Below, piece by piece: positions 1 to 5,780 of a DNA stretch of 5,888 nt. The notes beneath the pieces are model-generated. The model saw only the letters and a list, made by a program, of their open reading frames with translations, was not told the DNA's origin and did no database searches. Position 1 is the first letter of the stretch, and each line of letters begins with the position of its first letter. The stretch comes from Opitutaceae bacterium (GTDB lineage: Bacteria > Verrucomicrobiota > Verrucomicrobiae > Opitutales > Opitutaceae): the NCBI GenBank assembly GCA_031266495.1, contig JAISAX010000862.1:1-5888 (forward strand), read 5' to 3'. The translations under genes were made by a program, and so were the position numbers.

Positions 1-10
1 CCTTGATTTT

Positions 11-20
11 GTTCATGAAC
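11..20. promoter_or_regulatory. Palindromic operator candidate, upstream copy
   Basis: This is a perfect 10-bp palindrome, GTTCATGAAC. The same ten bases recur at 153-162, and the identity extends one base each side (TGTTCATGAACG at 10-21 and 152-163). The two copies are 142 bp apart, all within the non-coding leader of the PEP-CTERM gene. Repeated perfect palindromes of this size are typical binding sites for dimeric repressors or activators such as the LacI or GntR families. The regulator is not in the window, so its family is a guess. Copy-to-copy distance is about 13.5 helical turns, which does not favour simple same-face looping. Confidence 0.5.
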
Positions 21-76
21 GTAAACCCGTGCTTTGCCCTCTGCCCCTGTCAACCCTTCTTCCCTCGGGACTCCTG

Positions 77-122
77 AAAAAAACTTCTCTCCCGGCATCC
101 GCCCAAAGTTTTTTGAAAAAAA
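77..122. promoter_or_regulatory. A/T-tract region (possible UP element or curved DNA)
   Basis: Three homopolymer tracts lie here: seven A at 77-83, six T at 109-114 and seven A at 116-122. They stand out against the GC-rich surroundings. The last tract ends just upstream of the -35-like hexamer at 126-131, which is where an UP element for the RNA polymerase alpha subunit would sit. Phased A tracts also bend DNA. Role is inferred from position only. Confidence 0.35.
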
Positions 123-125
123 TTC

Positions 126-155
126 TTGAATACATACACATGGCGTGAATATGTT
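126..155 (+). promoter_or_regulatory. Weak sigma70-like promoter candidate for the PEP-CTERM gene
   Basis: TTGAAT at 126-131 matches four of six bases of the -35 consensus. TATGTT at 150-155 matches four of six of the -10 consensus, with an 18-bp spacer. Transcription would start near 162, giving a leader of about 40 nt before the ATG at 201. The -10 hexamer overlaps the palindrome at 153-162, so a bound regulator would block polymerase. The hexamers are weak and verrucomicrobial promoters are poorly characterised, so this is tentative. Confidence 0.3.
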
Positions 156-162
156 CATGAAC
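153..162. promoter_or_regulatory. Palindromic operator candidate, promoter-proximal copy
   Basis: This is the second perfect copy of GTTCATGAAC, 38 bp upstream of the ATG at 201. A half-site, TGTTCAT at 172-178, follows exactly 20 bp (about two helical turns) after the start of this copy, which would suit cooperative binding or a weaker second site. The position over the candidate -10 region suggests repression. The regulator is unknown. Confidence 0.5.
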
Positions 163-200
163 GATCCCGAGTGTTCATTCATCTGATCATCGAAAATCCC

Positions 201-2363
201 ATGAAACCAAATCGTCCTGCCCGCCCACTGGCCCACTCACTGGCCTGCTCACTGACCTGCTCACCTGCCCGTTCACCTGTGGCACTGTCCCAGGCCCTGA
301 CTCTGGCCGCTTCCCTGTTATTTGCCGCGCCGTCTCTGCTGACGGCCGCCACCACCGTCTCCTGGGATGGCAACGGCACTCCCGACGCCGATGGCAACTG
401 GAGCATCGCCGCCAACTGGAGCGCTGACGCGCTGCCCGCCGCCAACGACTCCGTCCAACTCGGTAACGTGGCCACCGGTTCGCGCACCATATCGTTTGAT
501 GCCGACATCACGAACCTCACGCTCTCCGCGCTCGCCTTTTCGCAGACGACCTCCGGCACGTCCGCAGCGCCGATTGCCAACCTCCTGGCGCTCCCCGTCG
601 GCAAGACGCTCACCGTCACCGACGCCATCGCACTCGGCGCCAGCGCGACCGACGCCAGCGTTGGCATCACCATCAACGGCCCCGCCGCAGCCAACTCGAC
701 CATCCCGGCGCTTGTCGCCAGCAAAGGCATCACAGTTGGCGCTGGCGGTGTACTCACATTCAAAATCGACGCCGCCAACAACCGCAGTTTTCGCGCTCTC
801 GACGGCAACCTCACGCTCGAAGGCGGCGCGATCAACATCACGGCTCCCGGTTCTCCCGCCGTGGTGGTGGACATCGGAGCGGTCAGCACGGACAACAACA
901 ACAAACTCGCCGGCAACGACCGCTTCGAAATCAAAAGCGGCCTCCTCCAGCTCAACAGCGGCGCGAGCGGCGGCGCCCGGCTCCAGTTCAACGGCAACCT
1001 CGACTGGGCCGGCGGCACCATCCAGTTCGTTTCCCGGGCCAACGGCATAGGCGCCCAGCAACTCATCCTCCGCGGCCAGGAAAACACCATCGGAGCCGAC
1101 GCTGTTTTCCAGACGATCACCGGAGGAGGCGCCACCACCAGAACAGTCGCGCCCGACATCTACATGAAAATCTCCTCCGGCGGCGGTGTTACCGGAACCG
1201 AATACACACAAACCCTCACAAGTGCGGTCGCATTGGGGAACATCGGGATAGTCGAAGACGACAACGGCGCCCGCACCTACATCCATGTCATCACATCAAC
1301 GGCCGCCGACCCCACGATCGGCCAGGTAGCCCTGAACTCGTCCAACGGCAGCGGCGCCACGACCAACATCATCAAACTTGGCTCCGACCTGCGCAGCACC
1401 AACACCACCGAAAAATTTGTCACCGTCATCACCGGCAACAAAGCCGGCATCTACGGCATAGACCTCAACGGCCACACATTTGACGGCACCGCGTCGACCG
1501 CGGGCTGGCGACCCAACGACAGCGGCACGGCCACCCCCGCCACGCAATGGCAAGTCACCTCCACCGCCACAGACGGCAACGGCAGCGGCGGCAACGGCAC
1601 CCTCAAGGCCCGCTTCTTCAACCTCGCCCTCAGCGACGGCACCGGAGGAGCCGCCAGCGCCGCCGACTCCGTCACCATCGGCTCCCGAGTCACCCTCGAA
1701 GCCACCGGCGGCGCAAACACCATCAACACACTCAGCGTCACCGGCGCGGCGACCTACGCCATCGCCGCCGATTCCATCTTCCTTTATTCGGGCAACGCCC
1801 CCGCGGACGCCGCCGCCACCGTGACCAGCACCGAGGCCATTGGCGCGCTCGAAGTCCGCAACGGCGCGCTCAAACTCGACCAGGCCACCCTCACCACCCG
1901 GGGCGACGTCACCATCACAGCCAACGGCGCGCTCGATCTCAACGGCGCATCCTCCGGAACGCTTGTGCTTGCCGCCGGCAAAAACTTCTCCGCGACCAAC
2001 GCCACCCTGCTCCTCAATGCCGGCGACGCCGGAAGCGTAACACCCGACCAGATACAAAGCGACGGCTCCGGCGCCTTCAGCCTGAGCAACACCACCCTCG
2101 TTCTCTCGCCCGGAAGCGGCTTCGTTTACACCAGCTCCTGGCAACTCTTCAGCGGCTTTGCCACCGGCAGCGTATCCGGAATCACCATCACCGGCTACGA
2201 CACCGCCAACTGGACGGCGACGCTCGGCAGCGACGGTATTCTGAGTTTCGCTACAACCGCCGTCCCTGAACCCCGTGCCACCGCGCTCCTCATATCCGGC
2301 CTCCTCGCCCTTGCCGTGGCCGGATACGGCGTGCGGCACAAGAAATCAAGAATTAAGAATTAA
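201..2363 (+). CDS. Secreted beta-strand-repeat protein with PEP-CTERM sorting signal
   Basis: The product is 720 residues when started at ATG 201. The frame is open back to a TTG at 126, but that start would put 25 non-signal residues ahead of the signal peptide. Residues 1-50 form a long Sec signal: a basic/repeat n-region, a hydrophobic stretch at about 32-50, and likely cleavage around A49/A50. The mature part opens with TTVSWDGNG, typical of autotransporter-associated beta-strand proteins, and is rich in Gly, Ala, Thr, Ser and Asn with short repeating strands of the LTLEGGAINI type. It contains no cysteine. Near the C-terminus, SSWQLFSGF (around W647) resembles the closing segment of such proteins. 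The end is a PEP-CTERM signal: VPEP at 688-691, a hydrophobic helix at about 694-708, then the basic tail RHKKSRIKN. By family knowledge, an exosortase would process it for envelope attachment or release. No outer-membrane barrel is present, so it is not an autotransporter. Binding target is unknown. No clear Shine-Dalgarno sequence precedes the ATG. Confidence 0.88.
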   Translation: MKPNRPARPLAHSLACSLTCSPARSPVALSQALTLAASLLFAAPSLLTAATTVSWDGNGTPDADGNWSIAANWSADALPAANDSVQLGNVATGSRTISFDADITNLTLSALAFSQTTSGTSAAPIANLLALPVGKTLTVTDAIALGASATDASVGITINGPAAANSTIPALVASKGITVGAGGVLTFKIDAANNRSFRALDGNLTLEGGAINITAPGSPAVVVDIGAVSTDNNNKLAGNDRFEIKSGLLQLNSGASGGARLQFNGNLDWAGGTIQFVSRANGIGAQQLILRGQENTIGADAVFQTITGGGATTRTVAPDIYMKISSGGGVTGTEYTQTLTSAVALGNIGIVEDDNGARTYIHVITSTAADPTIGQVALNSSNGSGATTNIIKLGSDLRSTNTTEKFVTVITGNKAGIYGIDLNGHTFDGTASTAGWRPNDSGTATPATQWQVTSTATDGNGSGGNGTLKARFFNLALSDGTGGAASAADSVTIGSRVTLEATGGANTINTLSVTGAATYAIAADSIFLYSGNAPADAAATVTSTEAIGALEVRNGALKLDQATLTTRGDVTITANGALDLNGASSGTLVLAAGKNFSATNATLLLNAGDAGSVTPDQIQSDGSGAFSLSNTTLVLSPGSGFVYTSSWQLFSGFATGSVSGITITGYDTANWTATLGSDGILSFATTAVPEPRATALLISGLLALAVAGYGVRHKKSRIKN
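225..284 (+). repeat. Degenerate 12-bp tandem repeat inside the signal-peptide coding region
   Basis: Five 12-bp units lie in frame at 225-236, 237-248, 249-260, 261-272 and 273-284. They encode PLAH, SLAC, SLTC, SPAR and SPVA. Units two and three differ by one base (TCACTGGCCTGC versus TCACTGACCTGC), and the later ones diverge further. The repeat lengthens the n-region of the signal peptide to about 30 residues and supplies the only two cysteines of the protein (C16, C20). Slippage here would add or remove four residues without a frameshift. Confidence 0.65.
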
Positions 2364-2501
2364 GAATTAAAAATCAAGAATCAGGAAAACAAACCCATAC
2401 AACGTTCCTGTCCACCGTCACTCCACGCAGGGGCTTCGCAAGCGAAGCCCCTGCAGCCGAACCGCGTAACATCGGTTCTTAATTCTTAATTATTAATTCT
2501 T
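2348..2501. repeat. Inverted heptamer-repeat element enclosing a hairpin (MITE-like candidate)
   Basis: The left arm, 2348-2373, is a tandem array of an AATTAAG-type heptamer. The right arm, 2476-2501, is its reverse complement, matching at 24 of 26 positions. The 102-bp interior holds a perfect 13-bp hairpin at 2427-2454 and no reading frame. The AT-only character of the arms contrasts strongly with the flanking coding DNA. The left arm overlaps the last codons and the stop of the PEP-CTERM gene. Inverted ends around a non-coding core suggest a small non-autonomous mobile element, but no target-site duplication is evident. Independent heptamer-repeat expansions are an alternative. Confidence 0.5.
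2427..2454. terminator. Perfect 13-bp stem-loop after the PEP-CTERM gene
   Basis: GCAGGGGCTTCGC at 2427-2439 and its exact reverse complement at 2442-2454 are separated by AA. In RNA the innermost pair would open to give a four-base loop and a very stable GC-rich stem. It starts 63 nt after the stop codon of the first gene, so it could protect the mRNA end or end transcription. There is no T-run directly after the stem, which argues against a classical intrinsic terminator. A dispersed palindromic repeat of REP type is equally possible. Confidence 0.4.
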
Positions 2502-2510
2502 ATTTCAGCT

Positions 2511-2540
2511 CCCCCCTCCCCCCCCCCCCCCCGCGCGCGC
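2511..2540. repeat. C-homopolymer (C6-T-C15) followed by (GC)4
   Basis: Six C at 2511-2516, one T, then fifteen uninterrupted C at 2518-2532 lead into GCGCGCGC at 2533-2540. The tract ends 81 bp before the ATG of the GH95-like gene, so length changes would alter promoter or leader spacing rather than a reading frame. Tracts this long are prone to slippage in vivo and to base-calling error, so the true length is uncertain. I see no convincing promoter hexamers between the tract and the gene. Confidence 0.6.
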
Positions 2541-2621
2541 TGGCGGCGATGTCCGTATCTGAAAAAAAATTACAACCCCTGTATCCGCGATTCGCATTCA
2601 CACCCTGATCGAAGCCCACTG

Positions 2622-4967
2622 ATGAAAACCGGCACACCAACAATCCCGTCAATCCCGTCAATCCTCGCCATCCTTGTCACCCTCGCGGGCGCCAGTGTAT
2701 CCGGACTTGCGCAAACAGGCGACGTATCCTGGCCCGGCTTTCTCTCGCGCCAGGACATGATCTGGACCCGCAACCCCTACGGCTGGGACGACGCCGCCTT
2801 CATCGGCAACGGACGCCTCGGCGCGATGATCTACATGCAAGCCGGCCAACTCGGCTGGGAAATCAACCGCTCCGACCTCACGCACGAAACCTCGCGTTAT
2901 CCCGTTGGCCGCATCGTCCTCAAAACCACCGGCCAGGTGACCGGCGGCAGCGCTCGCCTCGCCCTTTGGGACGCCGAAGCCGCCGGCACACTCCGCACCA
3001 GCCGCGGCACGGTGGAGTGGCGCAGCTACACCGCCACCACCCCCTCCGTCATCATGATCTCACTACGCGGCACGGGCGACGAACGCGATTGCACCCTCGC
3101 CTGGGAACCCGCCGAAGCCCGCGCCCCGCGCAAGACGGTGCGCAAGGAACAACTCGGCCCCGACGACCTGCACCCGCCCGCCGAAGTCCGGACCGAAGGC
3201 GACACCATCACCAGCACCCAGACCTTCATCAAAGGCGGCGCCCACGCCGAATCGATTCTCTTCGCCGGGCGGCAACCGGACGGGAGCAAAATCTGGTACG
3301 CAAGTATCGGATTATCGGATGCGGAAGAAAAAAACACCGCAGCCAATCCCGCGGCCCCTCCCCCCTCGCCCGCCGCCGCCCTTTCCGCCGCGCTTGCCGA
3401 GGCGCGAGCCTGGACATCCGCCGCCGCCACGCTCGGCCCCGACCGCCTCACCGAAGCGCACCGCGCGTGGTGGCACGCGTATTACCCGGCCAGTTTCCTC
3501 AGCATCCCCGACGCCCGCCTCGAATCCTTTTATTGGCTGCAAATCTACAAACTCGGCTCCGCCATGCGCGAGGACGGCCCCATCCTCGACCTCATGGGAC
3601 CCTGGTACCGGCAAACCGCGTGGGCGCGCATCTGGTGGAACCTCAACATCCAGCTCACCTACTCCCCGCTGTTTGCCGCCAACCGCCTGCCCCAGTCCGA
3701 ATCCCTCTTCCGGGCGCTCGACCGCAACCTCGAAAACCTCAAACGCAACGTCCCCGGCCACCACCAGGGCCGCGCCGCCGCCATCGGCACCAACTCCGGC
3801 TACGACCTCGTTTCCCCCGTCAACTGGGCGCGCGCGCTGGCCAACAACGGACGCGCCGAAGTCGGCAACCTCCCCTGGATCGCGTATCTCTACTGGCAAT
3901 ACTACCGTCACCAAATGGATGCTACATTGCTGCGCGAACGCCTCCTCCCCTTCCTGAAACCGGCCATCGGCCACTACCTCGCCTTCACCCGGAAAGGAGA
4001 CGACGGACGCTGGCACCTGCCGCGCAGCTATTCGCCAGAACTCGATGCCGTGGAAGACTGCAACTACGACCTCGCCCTCTTCCGCTGGGGCCTGCAAACG
4101 CTCATCCGGAGTCACGAACACCTGCGCCTCGACGACCCCGACCTGCCGCGCTGGCGCGAGGTGCTCGCCGGCCTGACCCCGCCACCCGAAGACGAATCCG
4201 GCCTGCTCGTCGGGCGCGGCCTTCCGCTCGCGGAATCGCACCGGCACTTCTCGCACCTGCTCTCGATCTACCCCCTGCGTCTTCTCACACCGGATACGCC
4301 GGAGACGCGCGTGCTCATCGAAAAATCCCTCGCCAACTGGATAGGCCGCCCCCAACGCTTGGCCGGCTATTCATGGACGGGCGTCGCCGCCATGAGCGCC
4401 CTCATGGGCAACGGCGACGCCGCGCTCGATTACCTGAACCAGCTCCTCCACCGCGCCATCAAGCCCAACACATTTTACAGCGAGGGAGGAAATTTTCCGG
4501 TTATCGAAACACCATTCTCCGCCGCCGCCAGTCTCCAGGAAATGCTCTTCCAGAGTTGGGGAGGAAAACTCCGCGTATTCCCCGCGATTCCCCCCGCCTG
4601 GAGCGAATCCGCGTTTGCCGATCTGCGAGGGGAAGGCGCGTTCCTTGTCAGCGCCGTCCGTCATGTCGGAAAAACTACATGGGTGCGGGTGAAAAGCCTT
4701 GCCGGTTCCCCCTGCCGCATCGTCGTTGGCGACTGGAAAAACGCCGTGTTGCGGACGTATTCAGGAACCGGAGACGAATCCGCTCCGGTCCTGCGAAAAA
4801 CAAATGCGAATGACGCGGGCATTCCCTGCGAGTTCGAACTCACCCTGCCCAAAGGCGCGTGGGCGATCCTGAGCGAGACCGCCACGACCGACCTCCTCCC
4901 GCTCCTCCCGGCCAGCACGGCTTCGGCAGACCACAACCCGTATCCCATGCGGCATCGTCCCGAATAA
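2622..4967 (+). CDS. Secreted GH95-like glycoside hydrolase (alpha-L-fucosidase/galactosidase family)
   Basis: The product is 781 residues, close to the usual GH95 size. Residues 1-30 are a Sec signal peptide with likely cleavage at GLA|QT. An N-terminal beta-sandwich (about 37-230) carries AFIGNGRLGAM at 59-69, the family's IGNGRLGAM hallmark. A Pro/Ala linker covers about 240-255. The (alpha/alpha)6 catalytic barrel runs from about 275 to 645, and a beta-sandwich closes the protein. Barrel motifs match the GH95 pattern: LDLMGPWY (322-329, for LQGLW), WWNLNIQL with N340 and N342, SPE with E473, and HRHFSH (540-545). By analogy with Bifidobacterium AfcA, the Asn pair positions catalytic water and E473 is the likely general acid. 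The Asp that helps activate water (QIDGNFG in classical members) aligns with E629 in VIETPF. The enzyme would release a terminal L-fucose or related sugar outside the cytoplasm; the substrate is not certain. No Shine-Dalgarno sequence is evident. The pseudopilin gene follows after 51 nt. Confidence 0.87.
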   Translation: MKTGTPTIPSIPSILAILVTLAGASVSGLAQTGDVSWPGFLSRQDMIWTRNPYGWDDAAFIGNGRLGAMIYMQAGQLGWEINRSDLTHETSRYPVGRIVLKTTGQVTGGSARLALWDAEAAGTLRTSRGTVEWRSYTATTPSVIMISLRGTGDERDCTLAWEPAEARAPRKTVRKEQLGPDDLHPPAEVRTEGDTITSTQTFIKGGAHAESILFAGRQPDGSKIWYASIGLSDAEEKNTAANPAAPPPSPAAALSAALAEARAWTSAAATLGPDRLTEAHRAWWHAYYPASFLSIPDARLESFYWLQIYKLGSAMREDGPILDLMGPWYRQTAWARIWWNLNIQLTYSPLFAANRLPQSESLFRALDRNLENLKRNVPGHHQGRAAAIGTNSGYDLVSPVNWARALANNGRAEVGNLPWIAYLYWQYYRHQMDATLLRERLLPFLKPAIGHYLAFTRKGDDGRWHLPRSYSPELDAVEDCNYDLALFRWGLQTLIRSHEHLRLDDPDLPRWREVLAGLTPPPEDESGLLVGRGLPLAESHRHFSHLLSIYPLRLLTPDTPETRVLIEKSLANWIGRPQRLAGYSWTGVAAMSALMGNGDAALDYLNQLLHRAIKPNTFYSEGGNFPVIETPFSAAASLQEMLFQSWGGKLRVFPAIPPAWSESAFADLRGEGAFLVSAVRHVGKTTWVRVKSLAGSPCRIVVGDWKNAVLRTYSGTGDESAPVLRKTNANDAGIPCEFELTLPKGAWAILSETATTDLLPLLPASTASADHNPYPMRHRPE
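2642..2668 (+). repeat. Short 9-bp repeat in the hydrolase signal peptide
   Basis: AATCCCGTC occurs twice in a row (2642-2650, 2651-2659), followed by a degraded third copy (2660-2668). It encodes the IPSIPSI stretch at residues 8-14 at the start of the hydrophobic core. Any unit change would keep the frame. Confidence 0.5.
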
Positions 4968-5018
4968 CTCCGCCAACAATCCACCTCCCATTATTTTCCT
5001 CCCCCCCCCCCTGATCCC
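4968..5018 (+). promoter_or_regulatory. C-rich, G-poor intergenic leader with C11 tract
   Basis: This 51-nt gap between the hydrolase stop and the pseudopilin ATG contains 29 C and only 2 G. Eleven consecutive C occupy 5001-5011 and end seven bases before the start codon, exactly where a Shine-Dalgarno sequence would be expected, so there is none. There is no hairpin and no promoter-like pair, which fits co-transcription of the two genes. A C-rich, unstructured RNA segment of this kind resembles a Rho-loading site and could uncouple expression of the downstream gene. This role is inferred from composition. Confidence 0.4.
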
Positions 5019-5759
5019 ATGAACACCAACACCTCAACGTCACCGTTCCGTTTGCGCCATCACGCCTTCACGCTGGTCGAACTCCTGACGGTTATTGCGA
5101 TTATAGGAATCCTTGCCGCGATCATGATACCGACGCTTGGGGCGGTGCGGTCGCGGGCGCGAATCGCGACCTGTGCCAGCAACCTGCGGCAACTGGCGAT
5201 CGGAGCGGTCGCCTGGGCCTCGGACAACAAAGGCTGGTTTCCGGAGTTGCCGCATGAAACCGGTCACGACCGGGGTTACAGCGTCTGGGGCACTCCGGGC
5301 GGGAAAGCCACCTGGCAGTACATGGGAGTTCTCCATGAGCAAGGTTATGTTCCCGACATGAAAGCCTTCTACTGTCCGGTTGCGCTGGAAGGCACGTTTG
5401 ATTATCAAAGCCAGTGGATTGAAAAAGCCGGAGGCAACCCGACGACAAGCGCGCAAATGTTTCGCATCGGGTATCGCCAGCGGACGGTTGAGGAGAATAA
5501 CCCGGCATATCCGAGACCGGGATTTTTGTCCCAAAACACCGATGCGACGTATGTGCTGGCGCATGATTTTTGTCACGGGAACAATCAAGGGCACCCTTCT
5601 GTTCCTGGCGGCACAGTGACGCCGAACAACCGTCCCGCGGGCATCAACATAGCTTTTTCCGACGGCCATGTGAAATACAGCAAGGAGGCCGCCATGAGGT
5701 ATTGGTATTATCAGTACGACAAGACGCTCTACGATGTATGGGAAGCCAAATACAAGTAG
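5019..5759 (+). CDS. Type II secretion/type IV pilus-like pseudopilin
   Basis: The product is 246 residues. It has a basic leader (RLRHH, 11-15) and the prepilin N-methylation motif AFTLVELLTVIAIIGILAA. A prepilin peptidase would cut between A16 and F17; E21 is the conserved Glu at mature position 5, and the hydrophobic helix continues to about residue 43. The stretch ATCASNLRQL (50-59) is typical of the large Planctomycetota/Verrucomicrobiota pseudopilin families. The globular domain carries cysteines C52, C119 and C185 and, at 209-219, the INIAFSDGHVK segment of the so-called H-X9-DG family; the His position is Arg (R205) here. The C-terminus is rich in Tyr and Trp (227-245). The ATG at 5019 is chosen because it leaves a normal 16-residue leader. 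The gene sits 51 nt after the GH95-like hydrolase, probably in one operon. It is likely a minor subunit of a secretion or envelope fibre apparatus; the assembly machinery is not in the window. It looks less C-biased than the two upstream genes. Confidence 0.9.
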   Translation: MNTNTSTSPFRLRHHAFTLVELLTVIAIIGILAAIMIPTLGAVRSRARIATCASNLRQLAIGAVAWASDNKGWFPELPHETGHDRGYSVWGTPGGKATWQYMGVLHEQGYVPDMKAFYCPVALEGTFDYQSQWIEKAGGNPTTSAQMFRIGYRQRTVEENNPAYPRPGFLSQNTDATYVLAHDFCHGNNQGHPSVPGGTVTPNNRPAGINIAFSDGHVKYSKEAAMRYWYYQYDKTLYDVWEAKYK

Positions 5760-5780
5760 CCAGGAAGAGGACAGGTTCCG

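Noticed and set aside
126..200. In-frame TTG start at 126 that would add 25 residues to the PEP-CTERM protein
   Set aside because: The extension carries charged, non-signal residues ahead of a good signal peptide and overlaps the promoter and operator candidates; ATG 201 gives a sensible N-terminus.
179..2339. Long open frames on the reverse strand and in other forward frames across the first gene
   Set aside because: They arise from the strong C/G third-position bias. Their translations are low-complexity, lack family motifs, and overlap a well-supported gene.
201..2363. Classical type V autotransporter
   Set aside because: There is no C-terminal beta-barrel; the protein ends in a PEP-CTERM signal.
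2427..2454. Firm call of a classical intrinsic terminator
   Set aside because: The stem is perfect, but the following bases (AGCCGAACCG) contain no T-run, so only a tentative call is justified.
2541..2621. Promoter for the hydrolase gene (TTACAA at 2570-2575 as -35)
   Set aside because: No acceptable -10 hexamer is found at a proper distance; the A8 run at 2562-2569 alone is not enough.
3312..4355. 347-residue reverse-strand open frame opposite the hydrolase
   Set aside because: It is a shadow of the GH95-like gene, whose family motifs lie in the forward frame; no recognisable domain or plausible start context is seen in the reverse frame.
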